64,000 bases of DNA from Dioscorea cayenensis subsp. rotundata (taxonomy: Eukaryota; Streptophyta; Magnoliopsida; Dioscoreales; Dioscoreaceae): the NCBI RefSeq assembly GCF_009730915.1, contig NC_052475.1:24985016-25049015 (forward strand). Reading direction: 5' to 3'. Below are positions 36,315 through 47,838 of the stretch, in pieces. Every line of letters starts with the position of its first letter. Position 1 is the first letter of the stretch. The notes beneath the pieces are model-generated. The model worked only from the letters and a program-made list of their open reading frames with translations. It was not told where the DNA came from and made no database searches. The translations under genes and the position numbers were made by a program.

Positions 36315-39196
36315 TACAATATGTGCTTAAACTCTTTGCTTAAGCAGGAAGAGCTCTACTGGAAACAACGCTCTAGGGTTAAGTGGATCAAGGAGGGCGA
36401 TGAGAATACAAAATTTTTTCACGCTTTCGCAAATGGAAGACAGAACATGAATTTTATCCCTAGAATTAGGGATGGAAACCATTTTGCGGAAGGATCTGAT
36501 GAGATTGGCCGAGTGTTTGCGGATCACTTTCGCGCTTATTTCGGATCACAACAGGATTTTCGTTTTAAGTTTTCCTGGGCCATCCTCCTTAGAAATAAGC
36601 CCCGTGTTGATCTTTCTTCTCTTAAGGCTCCTTTCTCTAGGGAGGAAATTAAGAGAGCAACTTTTGAATTAGGAGCGGACAAGGCTCCTGGTCCTGATGG
36701 TTTCCCTCTTTCCTTCTTTCAAAAATTTTGGAATGTTGTAGAGCATGACATTGTCTCTCTCTGTGAGGGATTCCACGAAGGCACTGTCAACTTGGAGAGG
36801 ATCAACTGGGCATGTATTGCTTTGATCCCTAAGTATGGTAACTCGGATGGACCAGTAGATTTTAGGCCGATAAGTCTTATTAATTCATCTCTTAAGATCC
36901 TATCGAAGATTGTATCGTCCCGCTTGAGCAAGGTCATTGACTCTCTTGTCGACATTTCACAGTCGGCCTTCATTAAAGGTCGTTGCATCCTTGACAATAT
37001 TGCCACAGCGGAAGAGCTTATTTTCAGTCTGCATAAGAGAAGATTACCTGGTCATATCATTAAGGTTGACTTTGCTAAAGCTTTTGACATGGTTAATTGG
37101 GATTTCTTGTTGGAGCTCTTGGGTGCTTTCGGATTTGGGTCGAGATGGATTAGCTGGGTCAAATCGATCTTAATCTCATCGAAGGCTAACTTTTTGATTA
37201 ATGGTTCTCCAAAGGGTTATGTGAGGTATCTCAGGGGTCTTAAACAAAATGACCCTCTTTCCCCTCTCCTTTTTGCTTTAGTCTCGGAAGTGCTTAACTT
37301 AATGTTCAACCATGCGCTAGAATCTGGAGTTTTGGTTGGGGTCCCATTAGGAAATTTGGGGAAAATGTGCCACCTTCAGTTTGCTGATGACTTGATAATC
37401 TTAACGACTGGAGGTATTGAAGACTTACGGATCATCAAGCTAATTCTCTATCTCTTTGAAGGCATGTCAGGATTAGCTATTAATTTTCATAAGACTTGCA
37501 TCTTCTCGACTTCTATGGGTCAACCTCCGGAGAATTATATGGCTCAAACCCTCAATTGCTCTAAAGGTACTCTCCCTGTAATTTATCTGGGAGTGCCATT
37601 ATCTGGGAGAAGGCCTAGGAGACAGGATTGGATTTCCTTGATAGAGAAAATTAGAGCTAAATTAACAACCTGGAAGTCTAAATTCCTTTCTTTAGGCAGC
37701 AGACTAACTTTGGTTAATTCTGTCCTCTCGTCGATCCTGTCTTACTGGATGTCTATCTTCAAGCTCCCTAGCTGGGTTGTCAAAGCTATTGACAGAATCA
37801 GGAGGGATTTCTTGTGGTCAGGCCCTGACTTAGATCATCCAAAAGTTAGGCTTGTGAGCTGGAAACGTCTTTGTAGACCCCGTGAGTTTGGTGGTTGGGG
37901 AATCTTAGATTTGGAAGATTTTAACTTAGCTCTTCTAGGAAAATGGTGGTGGAAAATCTCATCTGGTATTCCTTGGTGTGGTGATAAAGTTATCCGTTTC
38001 AACTACTATCAAAACTCCTCCACTTGGAACCTTTACTTCCACCCTCCTCAAAGAAAATCTTTCTTCTGGAATGGACTTAGTAATTGCATTTCTGCGTTCA
38101 GGGCATGTTTAACGCCGTGTATCTTTGATGGCTCTGCCACTCTCTTTTGGTTCGATAGGTGGATCAATGGTTGTGCCCCCATGCACCTTTGGCCAGTACA
38201 ATTTAGAGATTCTCATCAACCCTTCGGTACCCTGAGAGAACTTGAAGGGCTGATGGTGTCTGACTGGTTCCCTAGCAATCTCAGAATTGCTTTCAATGCC
38301 AACATTGGTAATCTTCATCTTGGGCCCAATGATTCTAAAAAATGGTGTTTAACGGCTAATGGTACCTTCTCAGTTAAATCCTTTTATGGGTTTCTCCGAC
38401 ATGGTGGTACCTTATGTGGGACTACCACCACAATCTGGAAAAGTATTTGCCCTAAAAAAGTGATTCTTTTCAATTGGTTGGCTTGGGATCATAGCATTCT
38501 GACCATGGACAAACTGGCTTGCAGAAGGTGCAATAAGATGCCTACTACCACTTGTGTTCTCTGCCATGTTGAGATTGAATCGGCTGAACATTTACTTATC
38601 AACTGTCACATGGCATTGCGGATTTGGACTTTCTTCACACATGTTTTCAAGCTCCCTGACCCACCGCAGTCCCTGCATGCCTTGTGGGGGCAATGGAGAT
38701 CCCGTCTCTCCTCTCTTGAGAGAGAGATTGGTGACCTCATTAGTAGAGCTATAACCTGGAACATTTGGTTGGAAATAAATGCACGCATTTTTCATAACTC
38801 TTTTTCTGACTATCCTGCTGTGATTGTTAAAATCATTCTCATGATTTTGTCATGGATTGATGCAGCCCCAGATGTGAAGAAAGCGCGACTGGAAAACCCA
38901 GCTGCTACAGCTAAACACAGTTTGGATTTCCTTAGACAACACCCAGGTTCAGGCGATGAGTGAGTAGTGGAGGTGGTGGGAGTGAGCCCCGTTTGTTTGC
39001 TCGTAGTTGTGTTTTTTTTCTTTTGTTCCCGGAGGCTGTGCCCCCTTGGTTTTGTTGTATTGTTGTGTTGTGGTCTGTTTCTGTTGTTCAGGTCTTTGTT
39101 GTTGTTATGTTGTTGTTTTATCAGTCTTCCACTTCTAGTGGACTGTTTCTATTGTTTTGTTCTTCCTTTCTAATGCAGGTGGTTTATCCACATTAT
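36315..39196 (+). mobile_element. 5'-truncated L1-type LINE with open RT-zf-RVT frame
   Basis: One uninterrupted frame (36213-38963; the first ~34 codons belong to the flank) carries a reverse transcriptase: KAPGPDGFP near residue 157, RPISLINSSLKILSKI, VDFAKAFD, the catalytic LQFADDLIIL with Asp392-Asp393, and YLGVPLSGR. It is followed by a zf-RVT domain (FSVKSFYGFL, NWLAWDHSIL, CRRCNKMPTTTCVLC). No endonuclease domain is present, so the copy is 5'-truncated. A 14-bp duplication AAAAAAAGGCAGCT flanks it (36301-36314 and 39197-39210). The 3' end has the hairpin GTGGTTTATCCAC just before the A-tract. GLKQNDPLSP replaces the usual RQGDPLSP. The open frame and clean duplication suggest a recent insertion. 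Confidence 0.93.
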
Positions 39197-39210
39197 AAAA
39201 AAAGGCAGCT

Positions 39211-40344
39211 GTTTTAAATTTTTTAAAATAAAATTCTCATAGTTGGCCAACAAAACAATATATGAACACTCAATGGCGAAAAGTGCCATATTTAGAAGTT
39301 TTTAATTATGAAAATTGAAAAAGAAATAAATTATATATGAGCCTGCATTTAAATAGAGACAAAAGTCACAAAACCATCCTATCTGAGTTCTTTGGTTTTA
39401 TTTGATTATAAGAACTCCAAACTTCACTTCTTGTTGGGTGGCAAGGCTCAAGTCCAATGTTTTTGGAAAATCAAACAGAGTTGATGTCTGATTGAATAAC
39501 TTAAATAAATCATCATTATTATTATTTTTAATTTCCATTTATATTTTATTGGTTGAGTTTTTTTCTAATAAAAAATTGTTGTTGTAGTCAATGTTCGTAT
39601 AATTTAATGATTAATGGTGTAGTGCAGAAGTCTCATTTAAAAAAGTTGGAAAGTCGAATCCTCTTTACACATGATGAATGATATAAATAGTGATTTATTT
39701 ATTTTATAAAAAAAAATATAAAAATTATGAATTTTAAAATAATTTCAGATGAAATACTGAAAGTTATATAAAAAATATTTTGTCACTGTGGCTTTTGAAT
39801 TGCAATTAAAACATTTGACATCCATGCAAGAGGTCAAGAGTCTGACTCCCTTGTAATACATATTTGAGGTATAATAATAAAAATATCTCCCCGTAAATAC
39901 ATACCATTATTCATATTTTACTCTAATCGCTTATTAACTTTGAAAATTTTATAAATAAATAAATAAACATGAATTAGAAATATAATTTATTAATATATAA
40001 ATATATATATATTATTATTTAATAAATATGAATAAGCTATAATCCTTGGTTGAGAATGGAATATATATTTTTATTTTAAAATGTATTAATAAATTTATTT
40101 ATTTATTTATTAATAAAAGTGATAAGTGCTATATATATCAAGTGCGTCTCATAATTTATAATTAATGATATGTTACTATTTTTACTTCCAAAAAGTTTTA
40201 AATTGGAAATATTTTAATTATATCACCTTCATTCATGAGTTCTTTGGTTAAATTTGAAATCAAATCAATTGTTTTTTTTTCATCAAATCAAATCAATTTA
40301 TTAAATTTAAAATTGCTAATATGCTTCTTTCTTGGTTTTCAACA
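39211..40344. other. intergenic, possible SINE-like relics
   Basis: AT-rich, no gene. ATGGTGTAGTGCAGAAGTCTC followed by AAAGTCGAATCCTC at about 39615-39663 faintly recalls Pol III box A/box B spacing of a tRNA-derived SINE; too decayed to define. Confidence 0.3.
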
Positions 40345-40675
40345 GCTGTTGATAGACATCAATAATCACTCAATGAAGCTTCTCAGAAAATTAAGCACTC
40401 CCTCAGTTTCCTAAAAGCTAGAAACCCTGATACTGCTGGCGATCCTGCTCATGATATAGCTCAGGAGTAGTTGCTCCTTCTTTTGTTTAGACAGGCCTGA
40501 GATGCCAGATGGTGCCTTCCGCCATTCTAGACTTTCTCTTCCCCTCTTTTTATTTTTCTTTTATGTACTTTATGTACTTTCTGTTGTGTTTGTTGTACCC
40601 CCTCACTTCTGGTGAGAGGTTCTTATTTCTGATCTGCTCAATAAATCATGGTTTATCCACATTTATTTAAAAAAA
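40345..40675 (+). mobile_element. LINE 3' end fragment
   Basis: The translated sequence KIKHSLSFLKARNPDTAGDP ending in a TAG aligns with the tail of the 36-39 kb LINE (AKHSLDFLRQHPGSGDE). It is followed by a 3' UTR and ends with ATGGTTTATCCAC (40648-40660) and an A-rich tail. It lies directly upstream of the pfkB gene, so it may form part of that gene's promoter region. Confidence 0.7.
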
Positions 40676-40839
40676 TTCAAAAACCTAAAGAATTGTGAGG
40701 TTTCAAGGGGCCAAAAAGCAAAAATCCATTGAATTTTTGTATAAATTGGGAAGCCAATGGGAGCTTCGATGGGCACCACAGGACTTCGCTTCGGGAGGTC
40801 TTCCCTCGTTGTCCGAGAGAAGCTCGGCGCTGCAGCGCA

Positions 40840-43800
40840 ATGGTGGTTGAAGGGGAGCTGCTGGTGGCCCATATTCGTCGGAAGGATGCCCGCGGCTCGC
40901 CGCCGACGGTGCTCGGTTTCCAGCCCGCCGCCCTTGTTGACCATGTGGCGCGCGTCGATTGGTCCCTTCTCGAACAAATCCCCGGCGATCGCGGTGGATC
41001 CCAGCAGGTAGTGAACTCGTTGTTATTGTTTCCACTGAATTCGCGCTGTTCCTTTGTGTTTTCTTTTTATCTTTGTGTTTCTTTTAGACTAATTTCATGT
41101 TTCCTTTTTTATTGTGTGTTATTGCTTTGCCTGTTTTCTTTTTTTTGATGAATTCCAGGAGGTTGTTTATACACTATTTGTGTTCTCAATTGCAAGACGG
41201 GTTTCGGTGATTGTTTGTGCGTTGTTTGGATTTTTGGGGTTTTAGGTTTTATGTGATTTGCGGTTGAGTTGTTTGTGTGTTTAGTTGCTTTCTTTTTTTA
41301 GGTAATATTCAATGCTATCTATTCAGATTCTGGCATTCTTTGTTTAGTCTGAACCTTGTTTGAATTTTATGCTGTCAAAATTGTTATTTTAGAGTTTTTT
41401 TCAATGCTGTCTTTGTCCTGTGCCATGCCTTCTTCTTATGAAAAATAAAGTTATAAAAAAAAAATTGCAACTTTGTTGGAGATTTGAAGTTCCAATTAGT
41501 TTTGGCTCTTTATATGAATTTCAGTGTTTAGTTACGTTCTTCAGTGCTAACATTGCGACCTGTGCACTGAAATGCTGTGGACAAGGTCTCCTATTCTATG
41601 ACTTTTTGCCCTTTAAATGCTTTTGAAGTAATCGATTCAATAGCTTAACATGGGTTATTTGAGCTTTGTAAATTTTAGTGCATAGTTGGGTCCCTTTTTG
41701 TCCTTTTTGGCTATTGGAGTTTTGTCACATCTCGAAAATTTAGCGGGTACACGCTTGCTGAGAATTTGAGTTTGTGTAAGAACATAAATTTGGAATGGTC
41801 CTGGATATGATGTTATGCTGAGAAGATCAAGGAACTAAGTAAACTTAAGATGGATTATGTGGATTTTGTGGGAAAATGGACCCGAAGCAGCTTGTTGATA
41901 TGAATTCTAAACAGAATTTTGTGGTAAAGATTGTGCACAAAATCCAACGCTGGAAAGTTGGAAAAGAGAATATTGATAATAATTTAGGCAAACATTAGTT
42001 TTGTAGGGATCCAACTCTTCTTGTCTCTGTTGCACATGCCTTGAGGCATGTGGGTTTTGGATTTTGTACTTGGGTTTACTTTATGCAAACTTAAGATGTT
42101 CTTTGGATTTCTTGATTCATTTATTAAATCTGGTGTCTTGTATCACCTCTCTGGCAACTGTGCATCATCTTCTCAGATGGTACCATGTGCTTTCATGTTT
42201 TATGTGGTGTATAGAATCTAGATTTTCTTGTGTCTTTATAGCTTTTGTAAAATGACATTACTTGCCATGAAATTGTTTTGTAAATTTTGTTTTCTTATTT
42301 ATTATGCTCTTCTCGCAACTGAGAACTGCAATGTGTTTGTGTTCTTATTGTGAATCAATCCATACTGATATGCAGGTTGCAATTGAGGAGTTAAATCATA
42401 TACTTGGCGAAGTGAATGCTCAAATTCTCCCATGCATCAACGGCTTCTCTCCCATAAGGACAATAGCTGGGGGGAGTGTTGCAAATACAATCCGGGGTCT
42501 GACCGCTGGTTTTGGTGTCTCGAGTGGCATAATAGGTGCTTGTGGTGATGATGAGCAAGGCTGTTTGTTCATCCACAATATGAAGTTTAGTGGTGTGGAC
42601 CTCTCGAGATTAAGAATGAAGAAGGGGCCCACTGGTCAGGTAAGCTTTGAGCCTTGATTCCCTGATTTTAACAGGGCAATATGGTATGATCTGAAAATTA
42701 TACACATTTATTACAGTGTGTATGTTTAGTTGACGCTGAAGGTAACCGTACTATGCGGCCCTGTCTATCAACTGCAGTCAAGCTTCAAGTATGTTGCAGG
42801 AATCTATTTATTATCATAAATATCTGAAATGCAAACTTGCTAATTTGACGTTCTTTATTTTCGTGTGTGGTACCTATCTCAGGCTAATGAGTTAGCAAGA
42901 GAAGATTTTAAAGGCTCAAAGGTAGCTAAACCTTTTTTTTGCACTTGGTATTCTGATATGTGATTATATCTTCTCTGATATATTATTTCCTGTCAGTGGT
43001 TGGTATTGAGATATGCGTTTTTCAATGTGGAACCGATCAAAACGGCAATTAAGTTGGCTAAACAAGAGGGTCTTTCTGTTTCCTTGGATCTAGCAAGTTT
43101 TGAGGTGAGACCATGGAATTACTCACAAGAGAGTCTCCAATGCTGATTCAGTCTTTTTCATATATATCAATCAAGTATGATATGATCTTAGTAAATTACA
43201 ATGTTAACTATGCCAGATGGTTCGAGATTCTAGGCCTCACCTCATAGAGCTTCTGGAGACTGGCAATATAGATCTTTGCTTTGCCAACGAGGATGAAGCA
43301 AGAGAGCTTATTCGGTGATTAGCCTTATCTTTTCGAGTCTTATCATAATGATGCTTTTACTTTTTTGTTGATGGTAGTTTAAACCACATCTTATTAACTA
43401 CTTTTTCTGCTCCATATTGTTTAACAGCTCATAATCTTTGTTCTCGTTCAATGTTTGGTCAATGTGCTAAGAATTAAGAATAAAGGACACTTACTTTCAG
43501 TTGAGATAACCAATGTTTCAAAGACAACCTTTTTATATTTGATCATGACATCCAAATGTTCTAGGGGAGACCTGCAATCTGATGCGGAAGCTGCTCTAAA
43601 TTTTTTGGCCAATCACTGCAAGTGGGCTGTGGTTACACTTGGTCCTAGAGGGTGTATAGCAAAACATGGCAAAGAGGTCAGTGATCTCTATCAAGTGTTT
43701 GATACTTTCCATGCCATGTCACAGAACATTGAAAAGTTTGTTCACCATAGCTTAACTTATTAATTAGCATAATTAAACTGAAAACTGTCTTTATTTTCTT

Positions 43801-44064
43801 GGGATTTTTTGGCAGATTGTTAGAGTCGCTGCCACTGGAGAAGCACCTGCTGTAGATGCCACGGGAGCCGGTGATCTCTTTGCTAGCGGTTTTCTATATG
43901 GATTGGTGAAAGACCTTCCATTGGAAGACTGTTGCAAGTTAGGCTCTTGTAGCGGAGGTTCTGTTGTCCGCTCTCTTGGCGGTGAAGTGAGGCCGGAGAA
44001 TTGGCAGTGGATGCGCGAACAAATGCAGAACAAAGGCCTTTCACTTCCCAATTTTTCCGAATGA
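40840..44064 (+). CDS. pfkB-family carbohydrate/nucleoside kinase
   Basis: Eight exons, 40840-41007, 42376-42639, 42717-42788, 42883-42921, 42997-43104, 43217-43314, 43565-43676 and 43816-44064, join in phase to 369 residues. Residues 29 onward read VLGFQPAALVDHVARVDWSLL, IAGGSVANTIRGLTAGFG (the GG pfkB signature 1), GACGDDEQG, NRTMRPCLSTAV, SLDLASFE, CFANEDEA and VVTLGPRG. The C-terminal anion-hole/catalytic motif is DATGAGDLFASGF, with the last Asp as catalytic base. It phosphorylates a sugar or nucleoside with ATP; plant members of this subgroup lack an assigned substrate to my knowledge. The start at 40840 gives a short N-terminus (MVVEGELLVAHIRRKD); an upstream in-frame Met at 40729 exists. 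Intron 1 is long (about 1.4 kb). Confidence 0.93.
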
Positions 44065-44344
44065 CATTTCTTACTCCACCAGTATCTATTTAGTTACCAG
44101 TAATTCTGTCTGCAGTGGTGGCATAATGATGCATGTTAGAGAACAGTTCAAAAGGAATACCACTAGGAAATACCAAATGTTGTCAAAATGGATTGCTATC
44201 AATTCTTTCATTTGAACTTTGTAATTCTGCATCAATTATTGATTATCACGGATGGAAAATATTCTGCATTTCTGATTGAGTTTATGTAACTTCGGATCTT
44301 GATTTATTTTGCATATTCTTACAGATTTTTGTTTGGTATTTAAA

Positions 44345-44380
<36 letters not shown>

Positions 44381-44893
44381 GCTGAACTATTTTTTTATTT
44401 TTTTCACGACTCATGTGTGTATGGTGAAGATATAAAAATTAAGGTTATATTTTTAAAAGATTTTTATGTTGACTGGTGTAAAACTTATAATGTTGATATA
44501 TATATATATGTACTTTTTTATCACTTTCACATTAAGAAGATAGTAATTTTTGTTTTTTACCTCTCACAACATGCGTACTAGCATATTTTTTTCACTTAGT
44601 TTTACATTAAATAAGCTCAAGAAAAAAAACTGTTTTATTTCTAAATATTTCTTCCAATTTCATAAAATAAAAATCAATATTTCCTACAGTGAAGTCACAA
44701 AATTTCTGTAAATATTCAAGCAAATCACTATAGTTCAGAATCGAACGGTCCTGATTAATCCAAATCTCCCATGTTTTCAGAGATCTGACGGTTGTTAATG
44801 CAACATTTGTTCTCTATTTCCAAGAATGGTGGAGATAAAAAACTAAACATATTTATTTATTTCTTGTTTCTTTTCTCCAAGTTTCTGTCTCTT
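44065..44893. other. intergenic, no gene seen
   Basis: Contains the 3' untranslated region of the pfkB gene, a (TA)n microsatellite at about 44347-44378 and AT-rich spacer up to the next promoter. Confidence 0.4.
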
Positions 44894-44901
44894 TATATAA
44901 A
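44894..44901 (+). promoter_or_regulatory. TATA box of the coiled-coil gene
   Basis: TATATAAA lies about 35-40 bp upstream of a probable non-coding first exon that ends at 44991 and splices to 45338. It precedes the upstream ATG at 44936. Confidence 0.5.
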
Positions 44902-44935
44902 CTTCCACTATTTTTTTTTGGCTTTCGAGAAAAGG

Positions 44936-44991
44936 ATGCGAGAAATGGAAAGGACCCGCTATGGTTTCCCTCCTCGCCGTCTCCAATTGAG
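44936..44991 (+). other. candidate uORF in the 5'-UTR exon
   Basis: If the leader is spliced from 44991 (TTGAG then GTATTT) to 45338 (after ATTGTAG), the ATG at 44936 opens a frame of about 21 codons (MREMERTRYGFPPRRLQL...) that stops just after the junction, well upstream of the main ATG at 45413. It could lower translation of the main frame. Confidence 0.3.
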
Positions 44992-45412
44992 GTATTTCTC
45001 TCCAATCTTAAAAGTTCCCTGTTTGGATGATTAGCACCATTAGGGTTTCTATTTCACACGTTCCGATGTTCAATTTCGTGTAGAATCGTATCCTTTTTGG
45101 TTTTGGAAATTGAAATCTGGGGTTCTTGCATGTCAATTCGATGTTTTCCTTGAAAAATTCGCATTAAGCTGTGAAATCATGCATCTATTTGTTCAATCTG
45201 GCTGAAGGACCTTCGCCCGTTTGATTTCGCTCGTTTGGGTGGACTATTGATTGATCTAGGGTTTTGAAATCACCCAATTTGAAGAAAAGATGCTTTTTTT
45301 TTTTTGGCTTATTTGTGTGTGTGTGTGCGTATTGTAGGTCTGGATGATCCGTGATTTGGATGCGGAGGAGCTTCTTTGAGCTAGGATCTTCAGGAAGTCG
45401 AGGCTGCCAGCC

Positions 45413-47278
45413 ATGCCGACCTTCACAGCTATCACGCTGGACAGGCTTTTGGAGCCCGGGTCTCGGAACACCGCCCCAAAGCCTCCGCCGGCGCCAGTGA
45501 AGGTCGTGAGGCCTGTTCCAAGCTCTTCTGAGAAGAAGAGCATTTCCCGACCTGTGGTTTCACCCGCTCTGTATGCAACACCTGAAGCGACCCCTTTACC
45601 AGACTCTCCATCCTTCTTCTCTCCATCTCCGTATATCATCAATCACAAGCGTCGTGGCCCTCGTCTGATTAAAAGCCATTCACGCAATACTGTTATTGGA
45701 TGTCAACCGCAGCTTGATGGTGAGAAGGTTGAAGTTGTGAATGGACGGGAAGTTAAAGTAGCTGAGGATGTTCTTCATGATGGAAATCTCAAGGAGGAGC
45801 AAGACCTTAATGGTTATCGTCCTAAGCCTCTGGGTGATGCTAGTTCAAATGGTGGTCCCGAGAAAATTGATGGATCAGAAAAGCCTCTTACTGTTGATAC
45901 AGGAAGAGATGCTGAATGTGAAGATTTCTTTGATCCTCAAGACTCAATGAGCTCTGTGAGTAATACTGAATTTGATGATAGCAATGGTCTTGATCGTTCA
46001 TGGAAGCCAAGTACTCCTCAAGGGGAGTTTTTTGATGCATTTGAAGGTACCTTGTTGACTGCAATAAGTACTTGGTATAGCTAACTTGATTATGCCTTAT
46101 CTACATTAATGCATTTCAAGCTTCCTTATTGACTGCGATAAATATTTGTTATATCTGAGTTGCAGTCCTGTTGATAATTTGCAACTGAAGCACTTCTTTT
46201 CCTTTCATGTAGAAATCTCCAGTGAAGGAGCTCTGTCTGGTTGTCAAAATATTCAGGAGGAGCTGCAGGACATGAGGCTTACTATGTCGTTGGAAATTGA
46301 GAAGAGGAAGCAAGCTGAGGAAGCCTTTGAAAACTTGCAAAACCAGTGGCACAGGCTGAGCCATCAGCTCTCACTTGTGGGATTGAAACTTGCTGCCCCT
46401 CGAACTATCTCAGAAGAGAGGGACATGCTGTCATCTATTGATCCTGTGTCTGAACTTTGCCAACAAGTTATTATTGCTCGAGCAGTGGCTGCTTCTATTG
46501 GAAGAGGTTGTTGCCGGGCTGAGATTGAGCTAAAGTTGGAGTCTCAGATTGAATTAAAAAACTTTGAGATTGCCAGGTTATCGGACAGGCTACAGTATTA
46601 TGAAGCTGCCAACCGTGAAATGTCTCAGAGGAACCAAGAAGCTGTTGGTAAGAATGCTATAACATTTAATCATGAACTTATCCTTTTACTATTATTGTGC
46701 AGTTATTTACTATTTATACAGCATGTAGTGGCTAGGTGGCTGTGTCCACAAGGAACAGGTTTGTCAACATGATTTCTCGTTACAGTTTGATCCCAAGTGC
46801 GATGTTTCTTGTAAAATTACAGTTTCCCTTGGAGTGAACAATTAAAAACTGAGCCCTAGCTATAAGATAGAGAAGAAAAGAAAAAGTTGAGGAAATGCTT
46901 TACTTAAAATGTCAATGATTCATCTTCTGATAGCTTTTTTTTGCTATGCATTTGGCATATTTGGATTCTGAATGTGAACCTTTCTATTAACTCATCAATC
47001 TGTCTTTTGTGGCACTAAGTCATACCCAAATTCCTTCCGTAACTATTCCACCCAGTCTATGGAATTGCTAATGTGATAATAATTCTCAATTTCTCCTCAT
47101 TGCTATTTCAGAGAGGGCGCGAGAGCAGAGGCTGAAGCGCAAGAGAAGGCAGAAGTGGTTGTGGAGCTCAATTGGCCTTGCCTTAACGATTGGTGCCGCC
47201 TCTCTTGCATGGTCATACTTTCCGGCTTCCAAGCCTGGTCACCTTGAAGGTGATGCTGAAGGTAGTCATGAAGACTAG
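45413..47278 (+). CDS. coiled-coil, C-terminally membrane-anchored protein (unknown function)
   Basis: Three coding exons, 45413-46046, 46213-46647 and 47112-47278, give 411 residues. The N-terminal half is low-complexity, Pro/Ser-rich then acidic (MPTFTAITLDRLLEPGSRN, KHRRGPRLI-like basic patch, SSVSNTEFDDS). Residues of about 215-350 form a coiled coil (ELQDMRLTMSLEIEKRKQAEEAFENL and LESQIELKNFEIARLSDRLQ). A basic stretch (REQRLKRKRRQKWLW) precedes one hydrophobic segment SSIGLALTIGAASLAWSYF and a short polar tail, the layout of a tail-anchored protein. I recall plant homologs named ELKS/Rab6-interacting/CAST-like by weak similarity, but no function is established. A non-coding first exon and a uORF probably precede it. 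Confidence 0.85.
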
Positions 47279-47838
47279 CTTGCTGCTAAAGTTTTAGTTA
47301 TGCTATACTCTTTTCTTTGAAACAGGTATCTTGTTGAGTGAAAAAGAAAAAAAGAAAGAAAGAAAGAAGAAAAAAGAAAAAAGCTAAATAAGGTTTTCTG
47401 AGATTGTTCACATGATGATCATGAACATGATTTGTTTAAAAGCTCCCTCATGTATAAAGTGTGCTGCTTGCCACTCGAAGCGGCTTGTGAAATAACTACG
47501 GATGTATTATGGTCTTATTTTTTGCTTGATGTTTTGCTTCAAGCTCTAAATCAGCCCAAATTCATTTCTTTTGGTTCATCCTTGATATTACTTGCTGTGG
47601 ATACTTTTGTGTTTACATTTTAAATTTTGAAATAAAATCCTAAGGGGGAAAAATATAAAAAGAAAAAGAAGATAAGAAAAATCAATTGAAATTACCCATA
47701 CAGCATCAAATGAAAATGTAATCGTATGAGTTTATTCAATTCCGTTTATTTATGGTGGTATCTGTACTTGAACATAACCAAACGTTCAATGATGGTATTG
47801 GTATGTTTCACAAGGTTTAGAAATAAATTAATAAGGTT
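47279..47838. other. convergent 3' regions
   Basis: Spacer between two convergent stops (47278 and 47839) with an (AAAG)n-type tract at about 47341-47385. No gene seen. Confidence 0.4.
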
